In this document: piece by piece, positions 34,191-43,665 of the stretch
How the letters are laid out: each line of letters opens with the position of its first letter
How positions within the stretch are numbered: the stretch's first letter is position 1
Assembly (NCBI GenBank): GCA_964389525.1
Contig: CAYMEX010000007.1
Span: forward strand, 1-64,000
DNA from: JAFLTL01 sp964389525
Lineage (GTDB): Bacteria; Bacteroidota; Bacteroidia; Bacteroidales; Muribaculaceae
Direction of reading: 5' to 3'
DNA: 64,000 bases
Translations under genes and position numbers: made by a program
Notes under the pieces: generated by a model
The model's input: the letters and a program-made list of their open reading frames with translations, nothing else
Told to the model about the DNA's origin: nothing
Database searches by the model: none

Positions 34191-34815
34191 ACTCGACCAG
34201 CTTCTTGATCTCACCGAGCACCCCGACCGATACACCTCCGCGCAGATAGACAGGATGCTTTCCGACCCGGAAATGCGCGACCTGTATGAGACGCTGTCGG
34301 CGACATCGTCGGCACTGCACACCGGTACACGCATCGACATCGACGCCGAATGGGAGAACTTCAGCCGCCGACACCGCCGCGCACGCCGTTCACCACGGTT
34401 CCGCCGCAATGTGGCCGCCATCATCATCACGCTTTTCACGATATCGGCATTCGCAACAGGCATCGGGGTTACGTTACTGATGAACGAAAGCCCCTCGAAA
34501 CCCGCCGGCGAGTCAGCTCAGCCCGTCACAACCGAGCTGACCGACATCACCGGGCGAGTCACTCCCGTCGACTCCGTGGCCTTGCTACCCGAAGTGATCA
34601 TATTCGAGAATCAGCCGTTGCGCGTCATCATCAGCCAGATCGCCGCCAGCCATAACCTCAAGGCCGGGTTCAGCACTCCTGCCGCCGCCGGTCTGCGCAT
34701 GTACCTGAAATGGGAGACATCGACCCCGGTCGAAGAAGTGATAGAAACCCTCAACACATTCGAGCAAATCGACATACGACTTGCCGGTGACTCAATTTCA
34801 GTAAGCAGCATATGA
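34183..34815 (+). CDS. Short anti-sigma factor with DUF4974-type periplasmic domain
   Basis: 210 residues. The cytosolic N-terminus is about 1-75, with arginine-rich SRRHRRARRSPRFRR before the membrane. One membrane helix spans 76-100. The periplasmic tail 138-208 (VIIFENQPLRVIISQIA .. LAGDSISVSS) matches the DUF4974 domain found at the end of Bacteroidota FecR-type anti-sigma factors. The FecR domain normally between helix and DUF4974 is missing, so it is about 110-150 residues shorter than usual. It overlaps both neighbours, so stoichiometric production with the sigma factor is likely. Confidence 0.82.
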   Translation: MDKLDQLLDLTEHPDRYTSAQIDRMLSDPEMRDLYETLSATSSALHTGTRIDIDAEWENFSRRHRRARRSPRFRRNVAAIIITLFTISAFATGIGVTLLMNESPSKPAGESAQPVTTELTDITGRVTPVDSVALLPEVIIFENQPLRVIISQIAASHNLKAGFSTPAAAGLRMYLKWETSTPVEEVIETLNTFEQIDIRLAGDSISVSSI

Positions 34816-37355
34816 AACGTATCCTGTCACTGGCATTTCTCGCGATTGCCCTGACCGTGTCGGCAGCCGTCTACAGTTACGACTTCAGGTCCGTGCCGCT
34901 GTCGCAGGCACTCGTCACCATCAGCAAAGATCACCCGGAGATCGACATCATATTCATCTACAATCAGCTCGAAGACTACAATGTGTCGGCCACCATAGAC
35001 ACCGACAGCCCCGACGAGGCCATGCGCACCCTCATAGCGCGCATACCGGTGTCAATGACCGTGTCGGGCCGGCGATACATCTTTGAGGCACTGCAGGAGG
35101 GACTTTTCTGTTACCACGGACGCGCGGTCGACAGGCAGTCGCAGCCCGTACCGTTTGCCACTGTCATGCTCCTCTCTCCAGCCGACTCCACCGTGATAAC
35201 CTACGGCACAACATCGGCCGACGGACTCTTCAGAATCCCGTGCGACAGCCGTGAAGTCATAGCGAAACTCAGCAGCATCGGCTATAAAAACGCCTACCGC
35301 CACTGCATGCAGTTTGCCGTCGGAGACATCGTCATGGAAGTGAACCCGATAAAGGTCGGATCGGTCACCGTAAATGCCGACGAAACCATGCTGCTGGCCG
35401 ACAAAAGCGTGTTCATCCCGCAGACGCGCCACAAACGCGCCTCGCAGACAGGCTACGAACTGCTGAACCGCATGGCCATACCGCAGCTCAGTCACAACGA
35501 AGGCGGAGGCGTACGCACCGTCAGCGGCCAGGATGTGGCCGTCTACATCGATTCAGTACCCGCGTCGTCCAACGACATAAAGGGCATGCGCATCTCCGAC
35601 GTGCTGCGTGTCGAGTACTACGACTACCCGTCTGATCCATTTTTCGGCGGCAACGCCCATGTCGTCAACTTCATCACCGTACAGTACAATTACGGCGGCT
35701 ATGTCAAGGCAAACGGCATCGAAAATTATTTCGAGGGCACCAGCGGACAGGCCTCACTCAACGGCAAGCTGCAGATACGGCGCATGACCTACGACATCGG
35801 CGGAGGCGCATATTATCGCGACTGCGACCACGCCGTCGGGTCAGACCAGACAGAGACATTCCGTCTGCCGCAACCCGACGGCACCTTAAAAGTCTTCGAT
35901 CGCCACTCGCAGACACTGTCGTCGCGCGATAAGACAAACTCCTTCTGGGCCACGGCCAAAGCGACCTACAGATCACGTAGCGCCATGGTCACTAATATGG
36001 TCTCGGTCGACACTTGGGACCACCCCGAGGCCGATCAGACCGGCAACGTGACATACTCGCCTGAGATCATGGAAACTTCGCGCTACACCAACCGCGTTTC
36101 CGACAACAACCGGTCGGTCATCTACGACGGCGATATGGTCTTCACCCTGCCGCGAGGCAACGCACTCTCTCTGTCGCCGAGATACGCCAACACGCATACG
36201 ACACAGAACTTCCTCTACACCGAGGGCGACCTTACACCGATCGCAAGCTACGCCACCGACAACACCAACCAGGCTCAGCTGCTCGTCCGCTACACACACG
36301 ACTTCGGCCGTGCCGGCAACATAGCGCCTATGGCATTCTACCGCTTCACCGGCAACCGCATACGCTATTCAGGCAGCGTCGACAAGTATGACCGCGCAAA
36401 CACATCGCTTTTCAACACCGGCATCAATTATTCGTTCAAGACAGAGAAGCTGTACACATTAATCGGCCTGGGCTGGGTATGGAGCCGTTTTGGACTCAAC
36501 GACATCAGAGAGACATCGTCGAGACCCTGGGTCGATCTGAGCATAAACTACGCATTCTCCGGCAAAAGCTCGGCCAACATCACGTTCCACTACTCCACCT
36601 GGCCGGCCGAAGCAAGTCTCAAAAGCGAGACAATACTGCAGTCATCGCCTCTGATGTACTACACCGGCAACCCGTCGCTGAATCCTACAAAATCCTACGA
36701 CATATGGGGACAATACATACTGCTCCCGACATCACGGCTCAAATTATCGGCATTCGGCTACGCATGGATTGTCGGCAACCGCTACGCCTACTTCTACGAG
36801 GCACGCCCCGAGTCGATACTGCGCACCATACGCCAGCCCATCGGCAGCTTTGCGTCTGTCAGCTACGGAGCCAAAGCATCGCTCACGCTTTTCGGCTCAG
36901 ACCTACAGCTGTCGGGCAGCATCTCGCAGCGCTACGTCAGCGACACAGCCCCGTTCGACTACTCCCGCTTCAGCCTTTCAGGCTCGCTTGAGGCTTTCTA
37001 CTACCACGGCAACTTCTACTACGGAGTCTGCTACACCTCCGACTCATCATACGCCCAAAGCTCCATGTCGGGCATATGGACGACACAAAAAGGGTTCTGG
37101 TGGCTTCAGGCCGGATGGGGCAACGACAATCTCAACATCCGCATTTTCCTGAAAAACCTCGACCGGTGGGGATGGCGCGGCGACCGTGAGATCCTCAGCA
37201 CTGCAAATTACTCGATGCGGCGGCGAGAGTTCACTACGGACAACCATGCGTTGTTTCAGATCACAGCCACCTACACATTCGGCTTCGGCAAGAAAGTCGA
37301 GCGGGGCAACGAGGCATCACAGCTTCAGGGCGCCGGATCAGCCATCCTCCAATAA
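34812..37355 (+). CDS. Outer-membrane beta-barrel receptor with STN and carboxypeptidase-like domains
   Basis: TonB-dependent-receptor-like protein of 847 residues. Signal peptide 1-19. The STN (secretin/TonB short N-terminal) domain at 20-93 is the signalling domain that contacts the anti-sigma factor. The carboxypeptidase-regulatory-like domain is about 98-170 (HGRAVDRQSQPVPFATVML). A short plug-like region is near 200-290 and the barrel of the OMP_b-brl_3 type fills the rest. No SusD-like gene follows; the operon ends here. It presumably senses or imports a ligand and releases the sigma factor. The ligand is unknown. Confidence 0.85.
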   Translation: MKRILSLAFLAIALTVSAAVYSYDFRSVPLSQALVTISKDHPEIDIIFIYNQLEDYNVSATIDTDSPDEAMRTLIARIPVSMTVSGRRYIFEALQEGLFCYHGRAVDRQSQPVPFATVMLLSPADSTVITYGTTSADGLFRIPCDSREVIAKLSSIGYKNAYRHCMQFAVGDIVMEVNPIKVGSVTVNADETMLLADKSVFIPQTRHKRASQTGYELLNRMAIPQLSHNEGGGVRTVSGQDVAVYIDSVPASSNDIKGMRISDVLRVEYYDYPSDPFFGGNAHVVNFITVQYNYGGYVKANGIENYFEGTSGQASLNGKLQIRRMTYDIGGGAYYRDCDHAVGSDQTETFRLPQPDGTLKVFDRHSQTLSSRDKTNSFWATAKATYRSRSAMVTNMVSVDTWDHPEADQTGNVTYSPEIMETSRYTNRVSDNNRSVIYDGDMVFTLPRGNALSLSPRYANTHTTQNFLYTEGDLTPIASYATDNTNQAQLLVRYTHDFGRAGNIAPMAFYRFTGNRIRYSGSVDKYDRANTSLFNTGINYSFKTEKLYTLIGLGWVWSRFGLNDIRETSSRPWVDLSINYAFSGKSSANITFHYSTWPAEASLKSETILQSSPLMYYTGNPSLNPTKSYDIWGQYILLPTSRLKLSAFGYAWIVGNRYAYFYEARPESILRTIRQPIGSFASVSYGAKASLTLFGSDLQLSGSISQRYVSDTAPFDYSRFSLSGSLEAFYYHGNFYYGVCYTSDSSYAQSSMSGIWTTQKGFWWLQAGWGNDNLNIRIFLKNLDRWGWRGDREILSTANYSMRRREFTTDNHALFQITATYTFGFGKKVERGNEASQLQGAGSAILQ

Positions 37356-37409
37356 TTGTTTTTTTGTTCTTTTGGTCAAAAAAAGATAAAAATTAGTCGC
37401 TACTGCCAC

Positions 37410-37440
37410 TTTGTCGTTAGCGGCAAAATCCATATCTTTG
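37410..37440 (+). promoter_or_regulatory. Promoter of the AspT-type transporter gene
   Basis: TTTG at 37410-37413 and TATCTTTG at 37433-37440, spacer 19 bases; about 70 bases of leader to ATG 37514. Confidence 0.8.
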
Positions 37441-37513
37441 CACCCGGTTTCCGTGGCGGCTATGCCTTGCAGCGACATAGCCGTCACAACGTTTTCATTC
37501 ACAGAACTTCCAT

Positions 37514-39166
37514 ATGGATATAATCAACCTTTTAGCTCCTGGCAACATCTCGTTGGCGAGTACGATCGCGCTCTATTCTTTTGTCATTGCAGTAGGTATA
37601 TGGCTTGGCAAAATCAAGATCGGAGGCGTTTCACTTGGTGTCACATTCGTTCTTTTCGTCGGTATCATCATGGGACACTTCGGATACGTGGTCGACGGAA
37701 ACGTCCTGAAGTTTGTCCGTGAGTTTGGTCTGATCATATTCATTTTCGCCATAGGCCTGCAAGTTGGCCCGAGCTTCTTCTCATCGTTCAAGCAGGGAGG
37801 CGTCAGGCTCAATCTGCTTGCCGTGCTTGGCATTGCCCTCAACGCTGCAATCGTACTGATAATATTCCTGATCGAGAGAGGCGACACCTCGATTTCGGCA
37901 CTTGTAGGCGTCATGTCGGGAGCCGTAACCAACACACCCGGACTCGCAGCCGCCCAGCAGACAGTCAACTCGGCCGAAGACGCCAACGTCATGGCCATGG
38001 GCTATGCAGCCGCCTATCCCCTCGGTGTAGTCGGCATCATCGCCTCGATGTTCATCATCAAAGGCATCTTCCGCATCAAGATCGAAGACGAGATAGCAGA
38101 GATCGAGGCCGAGCGCGACAACTCGCAGCTCAAGCCCCACCTTGTCACAATGGAGGTCACCAACCCGCTCGTGGCAGGCAAATCGCTGGCCGAGCTCCAC
38201 GACATCATCCAGTGCAACTTTGTCATATCACGACTGATGACCACCGCCGGCGAGCTTATCATACCGGTTTCCACCACCAAACTCTCACTTGGCGACAAAG
38301 TGTTCATTGTCATGTCGGCCAACGACGAGCACCGCTTCAAAGCCATACTCGGCCGCGTGATCGAGATGGACTGGGAGCAGGCATCACCCGCGTCGGTCGT
38401 CAGCCGCCGCATCGTCATCACAAAGAGCAAATACGACGGCGTGTCGCTCGGACAGCTCCGCCTGCACAACGGATACCACCTCAACGCCACCCGCGTCAAC
38501 CGTGCCGGAGTCGACCTGCTCGCGTCGGCCAACCTGCGTCTGCAGATGGGCGACCGCATCACAGTCGTAGGCACACTCAACGACATAGAGCGTCTCGCCG
38601 TCAAACTCGGCAACTCACTAAAACGCCTCGACCACCCCAACCTCATCACAATCTTCATCGGAGTGCTTTTCGGCATCATACTCGGCTCGATCAACATGGG
38701 CTACGGCATGAAGCTCGGTCTTGCAGGAGGCCCGCTGGTTGTGGCCATTCTCCTCAGCCGTTTCGGCTACCGCCTGAAACTCATCACCTACACCTCATCG
38801 GCCGCATCAATGATGCTGCGTGAGCTGGGCATATGCCTCTTCCTTGCATCGGTCGGCATTTCGGCCGGACAGGGATTTGTCGACACCGTGTTCAACCCCA
38901 CAGGCATGTGGTGGGTAATCTGGGGCTTCATCATCACCGTAGTGCCCCTGATCATTGTCGGCTGCATCGCACGTGGCGTATTCAAGATCAACTTCCTTTC
39001 GATCATGGGTCTCATGTCGGGAGGCTACACCGATCCCCCGGCACTCGCCTACGGCACCAACTCAACCGGCAACGACGCCCCGGCCGTAGCATACTCGACC
39101 GTATATCCTCTTACGATGTTCCTGCGCGTTGTTGTGGCACAGGTGCTCATATTAAGCCTTATATAA
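37514..39166 (+). CDS. AspT/YidE-type putative transporter with two RCK_C domains
   Basis: Inner-membrane protein of 550 residues in the aspartate:alanine-exchanger family. It has five membrane segments (about 15-185), two cytosolic RCK_C domains (about 205-285 and 295-375, e.g. LGDKVFIVMS and MGDRITVVGT), and five further segments (385-550). The family motif occurs in each membrane half: GAVTNTPGLAAAQ and GGYTDPPALAYG. The substrate is not known for most members. An esterase gene follows after 14 bases and is probably in the same transcript. Confidence 0.92.
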   Translation: MDIINLLAPGNISLASTIALYSFVIAVGIWLGKIKIGGVSLGVTFVLFVGIIMGHFGYVVDGNVLKFVREFGLIIFIFAIGLQVGPSFFSSFKQGGVRLNLLAVLGIALNAAIVLIIFLIERGDTSISALVGVMSGAVTNTPGLAAAQQTVNSAEDANVMAMGYAAAYPLGVVGIIASMFIIKGIFRIKIEDEIAEIEAERDNSQLKPHLVTMEVTNPLVAGKSLAELHDIIQCNFVISRLMTTAGELIIPVSTTKLSLGDKVFIVMSANDEHRFKAILGRVIEMDWEQASPASVVSRRIVITKSKYDGVSLGQLRLHNGYHLNATRVNRAGVDLLASANLRLQMGDRITVVGTLNDIERLAVKLGNSLKRLDHPNLITIFIGVLFGIILGSINMGYGMKLGLAGGPLVVAILLSRFGYRLKLITYTSSAASMMLRELGICLFLASVGISAGQGFVDTVFNPTGMWWVIWGFIITVVPLIIVGCIARGVFKINFLSIMGLMSGGYTDPPALAYGTNSTGNDAPAVAYSTVYPLTMFLRVVVAQVLILSLI

Positions 39167-39180
39167 ACCTCAATAAAACC

Positions 39181-39966
39181 ATGAAAAAACTTCTTGCAAT
39201 CATCTGCTGCGCCCTCTCGCTCTGCGCACACGCCATCACGCCCGACGACGGCCGAAAAGTCAGCCTCTCATCGGGAGCCGAAATGACGATCTTCTCCCCC
39301 GCCAACCCCGACGGACGCGTGGTCATAGCCTACCCCGGAGGAGCATACTTCTTTGTCTCGCTCGGCAACGAAGGGTTTGACGCTACAGAGTGGATGCTCG
39401 ACCACAACATCACATATGCCGTAGTCAACTACACCCTGCCCGCAGGCAACCGCAACCTTCCCCTCAATGACGCGTGGGAGGCTGTCAGATATATCAGATC
39501 ACAGGCCGAAGACCTGAAAATCGATCCGGCAAAAGTCGGAGTCATGGGATCGTCGGCCGGCGGACACCTTGCCGCCACCGTCTCCACCATCGCCCCCGAC
39601 GCCGAGTCGCGTCCCTCGTTCACCATACTTCTCTACCCGGTAATATCGATGTGGGACGACAAGAATGTGCATCAGGGATCGCGCGACAACCTTCTCGGCA
39701 AAGACGCCGATCAGGAGACACTGCGCCACTACTCGCCCGATCTCATGGTCGACTCGCTCACGCCTCCCGCATTCATCGTGCTCTGTGGCGACGACGACAT
39801 TGTGGAGCCAATAAACGGCATCCGCTATTACACCGCGCTCCAGGAGAAAGACATTAACGCCGCGATACACATTTTCCCTTACGGCAAGCACGGATTCGGA
39901 TGGCTCGAACGCCCGTTCCGCAAGCTCTGGACCGACGAGCTCGCCTACTGGCTCGACACACTCTGA
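39181..39966 (+). CDS. Exported alpha/beta-hydrolase (esterase, BD-FAE/xylan-esterase-like)
   Basis: 261 residues with signal peptide (MKKLLAIICCALSLCAHA). Nucleophile Ser125 in the elbow GSSAGG (123-128), acid Asp in CGDDDIVEP and His in GKHGFGW. The oxyanion HGG-type region is replaced by YPGGAYFFVS. It resembles carbohydrate acetyl-esterases of Bacteroidota. It lies 14 bases after the AspT-like gene. The start is ATG 39181; longer in-frame openings lie inside the transporter gene. Confidence 0.9.
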   Translation: MKKLLAIICCALSLCAHAITPDDGRKVSLSSGAEMTIFSPANPDGRVVIAYPGGAYFFVSLGNEGFDATEWMLDHNITYAVVNYTLPAGNRNLPLNDAWEAVRYIRSQAEDLKIDPAKVGVMGSSAGGHLAATVSTIAPDAESRPSFTILLYPVISMWDDKNVHQGSRDNLLGKDADQETLRHYSPDLMVDSLTPPAFIVLCGDDDIVEPINGIRYYTALQEKDINAAIHIFPYGKHGFGWLERPFRKLWTDELAYWLDTL

Positions 39967-40038
39967 CCGCTGTTATATATAGCGTGCGCAGTCGCCTTTA
40001 GCGCCGCCACCCGGACCTCTCAAAAACGACAATTCGCC

Positions 40039-41850
40039 ATGGCTATACTGATGCAGATTGACCGCCTCACCAAGAGCGTAGGCGACCGTATGCTTTTCTC
40101 CGACGTTTCGATCGGCATATCCGAAGGCGACAAAATCGGCCTCATCGCAAAAAACGGCACAGGCAAGACGACACTCCTGCGCTGCATCACCGGCATCGAA
40201 AGCCCCGATTCAGGCACGATCGTCAGGCGCGACGGTCTTACGGTAGGTTATCTCGAACAGTCACCGCACTTTGCCGACGGAGCGACCATAAACTCCGAGG
40301 CCGCACGTCTCGCCGAAACGGCAAAGACCGGCGGACTGCACGACGACGATGCCATCGAGATTTCCGAGCGTTTCATACGACTGGCCGACCAGCTCGGAGA
40401 AAGCCGCAGGGATTTCCCGCTTGAGAAAATGTCGGGAGGTCAGCGCAAGCGCGTGGTACTTGCCGCTGTCCTTATCGACAATCCGCAGCTCATCATACTC
40501 GACGAGCCGACCAACCACCTCGACATACCCACCGTCGAGTGGCTCGAAAACTACCTGCGACGCACCCGGTCGGCACTGCTCATGGTCACCCACGACCGTT
40601 ACTTCCTCGACCGCGTCACCAACCACATCATCGAGATCGACCGCACGCAGCTCTATGCCTACGACGGCAACTTCGACTACTACCTGCGTCGGCGGGCCGA
40701 ACGCATCGAAGCCATGGCGGCCGACCTCGCACGCTCGCGCAACACGCTGCGCCGCGAACAGGAGTGGATGAACCGTCAGCCGCAGGCACGTGCCGGCAAA
40801 GCACGCTACCGCATCGAGGCCTTCCATGAGCTCAAGTCACACGCACGGTCGATCGATCTGCGCGAGAAAAACGTCGAGCTTAACGTCAATTCCACCTATA
40901 TCGGTTCAAAGATATTCGAGGCCAAAGGAGTGACAAAACGCTTCGGCGACCGTGTGATTCTCGACGATTTCACCTACACATTCTCACGCTACGAGAAAGT
41001 AGGCATAATCGGCCCCAACGGAGCCGGCAAATCGACATTCATAAAACTGCTTCAGGGCATCATTCAGCCCGACAGCGGCGAGTGGAATCTGGGCGAGACC
41101 GTGCGCTTCGGTTACTACCGTCAGGAAGGCCTGACACTCGACCCCGACAAGACTGTCGCCGACGCCGTCACCGAACTCGCCGAAGACATCGTCATAAATG
41201 GAGGCCAGCACTTCTCGCCGATGCAGTTTCTGCAGAAATTTCTTTTCACCCCCGCCGACCAGCGCAAGCGCATATCCACACTCAGCGGAGGCGAACGCAG
41301 CCGGCTGCACCTTGCCACCGTGCTGATGCAGTCGCCCAACTTCCTCATACTCGACGAGCCAACCAACGACCTCGACATCATCACACTCGGCATACTCGAG
41401 GAGTATCTGAGCGATTTCAAGGGATGCGTCATCATTGTCAGCCACGACCGTTTCTTCCTCGACACGACTGTCGACCATCTGTTTGTCATGGAAGGCGACG
41501 GCACAGTGCGCGACTTCCCCGGCACCTACAGCGAGTATGCGGCCATGCGCGACCGGCAGAAGCAGGAAGCAGCAGCGGCCGAGAAACCGGAGCAGGCACC
41601 GCGGCCACAGAAACAGGCACAGGCCAACAGACCCGCAAAACTCTCTTTCAAAGAGCGGAAAGAGCTCGAGCAACTCACGGCCGACATCGACAGTCTCACC
41701 GACGAAAAGAAGGAACTCGAAAGCATCTTCAACGGCTCACGCACCGACAGCCGCGACATATCGGCACTCGCAGCACGCTACAAAGAGCTCTCCGACATTC
41801 TCGACGAGAAAGAACTGCGTTGGCTCGAATTATCAGAGAAAGAACAATGA
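40039..41850 (+). CDS. ABC-F family ATPase (Uup-like)
   Basis: Soluble twin-ATPase of 603 residues that acts at the ribosome or in translation quality control. Walker A motifs: AKNGTGKTT (37-45) and GPNGAGKST (about 323). Signature motifs: MSGGQRKR (about 130) and LSGGERSR (about 414). There are no membrane segments. The C-terminal 60 residues are a charged coiled coil (EERKELEQLTADIDSLTDEK-type), typical of Uup-type proteins. The subgroup cannot be fixed by eye. Confidence 0.95.
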   Translation: MAILMQIDRLTKSVGDRMLFSDVSIGISEGDKIGLIAKNGTGKTTLLRCITGIESPDSGTIVRRDGLTVGYLEQSPHFADGATINSEAARLAETAKTGGLHDDDAIEISERFIRLADQLGESRRDFPLEKMSGGQRKRVVLAAVLIDNPQLIILDEPTNHLDIPTVEWLENYLRRTRSALLMVTHDRYFLDRVTNHIIEIDRTQLYAYDGNFDYYLRRRAERIEAMAADLARSRNTLRREQEWMNRQPQARAGKARYRIEAFHELKSHARSIDLREKNVELNVNSTYIGSKIFEAKGVTKRFGDRVILDDFTYTFSRYEKVGIIGPNGAGKSTFIKLLQGIIQPDSGEWNLGETVRFGYYRQEGLTLDPDKTVADAVTELAEDIVINGGQHFSPMQFLQKFLFTPADQRKRISTLSGGERSRLHLATVLMQSPNFLILDEPTNDLDIITLGILEEYLSDFKGCVIIVSHDRFFLDTTVDHLFVMEGDGTVRDFPGTYSEYAAMRDRQKQEAAAAEKPEQAPRPQKQAQANRPAKLSFKERKELEQLTADIDSLTDEKKELESIFNGSRTDSRDISALAARYKELSDILDEKELRWLELSEKEQ

Positions 41851-41903
41851 AAGCGTCATTCAGGCCCTTTTTTCGCTTTTCTGACATTTTTTTGTCCTTT
41901 TTC

Positions 41904-41935
41904 TTGCATCGAAACAAGATTAAACCTTATATTTA
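41904..41935 (+). promoter_or_regulatory. Promoter of the HU gene
   Basis: TTG-type -33 element near 41904 and TATATTTA at 41928-41935; ATG follows at 41975. The match is imperfect (final A instead of G). Confidence 0.45.
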
Positions 41936-41974
41936 CGCTATCATATATCATTTAACGTTATCACACAAACAATT

Positions 41975-42247
41975 ATGAACAAGACCGAACTTGTAAACGC
42001 TATTTCGGAAAAGTCTGGGCTCACAAAAGCTCAGTCGAAAGACGCATTGGACGCAGTAATCGCTTCTATCTCTGAGGCTCTCACAGCCAACGACAAAGTT
42101 TCTCTTATCGGCTTCGGCACTTTCTCTGTTGCTGAGAAGGCTGCCCGCACAGGCATCAACCCGGCCACAAAAGCCAAGATCGAGATCCCCGCTCGCAAGG
42201 TCGTTAAATTCAAGGCCGGATCTGAGCTTACCGACGCTGTAAAATAA
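41975..42247 (+). CDS. HU-family DNA-binding protein
   Basis: Histone-like nucleoid protein of 90 residues. MNKTELVNAISEKSGLTK forms the helical dimerisation part. GFGTFSVAEKAARTGINPAT is the signature region leading to the DNA-binding arms. Single gene with its own promoter and terminator. HU and IHF-like members cannot be separated here with certainty. Confidence 0.95.
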   Translation: MNKTELVNAISEKSGLTKAQSKDALDAVIASISEALTANDKVSLIGFGTFSVAEKAARTGINPATKAKIEIPARKVVKFKAGSELTDAVK

Positions 42248-42267
42248 GCATCCGATCGCCGACTGAT

Positions 42268-42303
42268 CCTGAAGCGGCTTCTCTCATCCCCGCTTCGGTC
42301 TTT
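42268..42303 (+). terminator. Terminator of the HU gene
   Basis: GAAGCGG (42271-42277) pairs with CCGCTTC (42290-42296), followed by GGTCTTTAT. Moderate T-run. Confidence 0.7.
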
Positions 42304-42304
42304 A

Positions 42305-42364
42305 TCAACAAATAAATAGAGCGCCCCGGTGTGCCGACAACCATGTCAGCCAACCGGGGCGCTC
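42305..42364 (-). terminator. Terminator of the CYTH gene
   Basis: GAGCGCCCCGG (42319-42329) and CCGGGGCGCTC (42354-42364) pair perfectly; on the minus strand TATTTATTTG follows. Its loop (GACAACCATGTC) contains a smaller hairpin. Confidence 0.8.
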
Positions 42365-42385
42365 CATGCTTGTTACCCCACCCTG

Positions 42386-42841
42386 CTATCGGGCAAGAGT
42401 AGAATTGTAGTAGGCAGGATCTCCTGTCACCTCCATGCCTATAAAACCGGGCAACGGCACATGCTCGTCGGCCTCGCGCATCTCCACCTCGGCCACCACA
42501 AGACCCTCATGCCGCCCGTGAAACTCATCTATCTCCCACCTGTACCCCTCATGCCACACTATATGGCGGGTCTTTTCGACGACATTGCCGTCCGACATGC
42601 CCGGCGACGAAAGCATCTCGATAGCTTCCGCGACAGGTATCTCATACTCCCACTCGCTGCGCACGGCTCCACGATTGGCACCTTTGACTGTCAGCCATGC
42701 CCTGTCGCCTGCGACACGCACTCTCACCGTAGCCTCGACCCGGCGCGACAGATATCCCTGACGCATATCGGTCGATGACTCAACACTCTCGCGCCAGCTG
42801 TCGTCGGCAAGCAAAAACTTTCTTTCAATCTCTTTTCCCAT
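42386..42841 (-). CDS. CYTH-domain protein (class IV adenylate cyclase / triphosphatase fold)
   Basis: 151 residues from ATG 42841 (MGKEIERKFLL). The EIERK motif (ExExK) at the N-terminus is the hallmark of CYTH enzymes; further acidic/basic strand pairs (TVRVRVAGDRAWLTVKG, EVEMREADEHV) line the tunnel. Bacterial members usually hydrolyse triphosphates such as tripolyphosphate. The start was moved in from an upstream in-frame ATG at 42880, because the family begins at this motif. It stands alone, convergent with HU. Confidence 0.9.
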   Translation of the reverse strand: MGKEIERKFLLADDSWRESVESSTDMRQGYLSRRVEATVRVRVAGDRAWLTVKGANRGAVRSEWEYEIPVAEAIEMLSSPGMSDGNVVEKTRHIVWHEGYRWEIDEFHGRHEGLVVAEVEMREADEHVPLPGFIGMEVTGDPAYYNSTLAR

Positions 42842-42922
42842 ATTCTTGTATTGACTTGCGAAAATAGTAATATTTAACAAATTTTGAGTACATACCCGGC
42901 ATATAAATCCCTCCGATTTCGC

Positions 42923-42930
42923 TAAATTTG
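42923..42930 (+). promoter_or_regulatory. -7 box of the NlpC/P60 gene
   Basis: TAAATTTG, 57 bases before ATG 42987. Confidence 0.55.
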
Positions 42931-42986
42931 CAATTGAGCATCAGAGTAGGACACCACCTGCATCATATTTGAGTAATCATTACACA

Positions 42987-43592
42987 ATGCGCAACATTAT
43001 CATATCGGCATTCATAGCATTTGCAGCGGCATTTCCAGCCGTAGCCGACGAGCCGCAGACCACATATCTGCAGCCCGATTTTGATATTGTGGCCGACGCA
43101 GGAACCCCGAAGTTCGACCTGATCAACAACTTCACGATCTCCTCGGCTGCCGGAATGGAGCTCCTCATGGAGGAAGAAAACGAGCACATACAGCTTGCCC
43201 AGGACATACTCGACTACGCCAACACATTTATCGGAACAAGATACCGACGGGGCGGCAAGTCAACCCGAGGCTTCGACTGTTCCGGATTCACATCCCACAT
43301 TTTCAAGGAGTTCGGATACTCTCTCGGTGCTTCTTCAAGAGATCAATATCTGCAGGGAACAGAGATTGATCAGAAATCCGACATCATGCCCGGCGATCTT
43401 CTGTTTTTCGGAGGACGAGCCGGAGGCAAGAGAGTCGGACATGTCGGCATTGCGATCGACTACAATCCCGACACCGACGAAGTGACATTTATCCATTCCG
43501 CAACTTCAGGCGGAGTCAGGATAGACACTACGTCAGCCCCATACTACAAACGCCGCTACATAGGCGCTCGCCGAGTGATCGGCTCAATGTAA
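42987..43592 (+). CDS. NlpC/P60 (C40) peptidase, exported
   Basis: 201 residues with signal peptide (MRNIIISAFIAFAAAFPAVA). Cell-wall gamma-D-glutamyl-diamino-acid endopeptidase type. Catalytic Cys98 in FDCSGFTSHIF, His in RVGHVGIAID and third residue His in FIHSATSGG, so the triad is complete. Start ATG 42987 was preferred to an in-frame TTG 18 bases upstream. A terminator follows directly. Confidence 0.93.
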   Translation: MRNIIISAFIAFAAAFPAVADEPQTTYLQPDFDIVADAGTPKFDLINNFTISSAAGMELLMEEENEHIQLAQDILDYANTFIGTRYRRGGKSTRGFDCSGFTSHIFKEFGYSLGASSRDQYLQGTEIDQKSDIMPGDLLFFGGRAGGKRVGHVGIAIDYNPDTDEVTFIHSATSGGVRIDTTSAPYYKRRYIGARRVIGSM

Positions 43593-43599
43593 AACGATG

Positions 43600-43627
43600 C
43601 GCCGCACAAAGCGGCGTTTTTATTTTG
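43600..43627 (+). terminator. Terminator after the NlpC/P60 gene
   Basis: CGCCGC / GCGGCG around ACAAA followed by TTTTTATTTT. Its position supports a downstream start for ligA at 43666 rather than at 43597. Confidence 0.88.
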
Positions 43628-43665
43628 TCACAGTCACGCATTCAACCAAAGTCCTGTCACAAACA

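Noticed and set aside
43597..43665. ligA start at ATG 43597
   Set aside because: That start would place the terminator of the NlpC/P60 gene inside the coding sequence; the family starts at MSPQQCADEL (43666).
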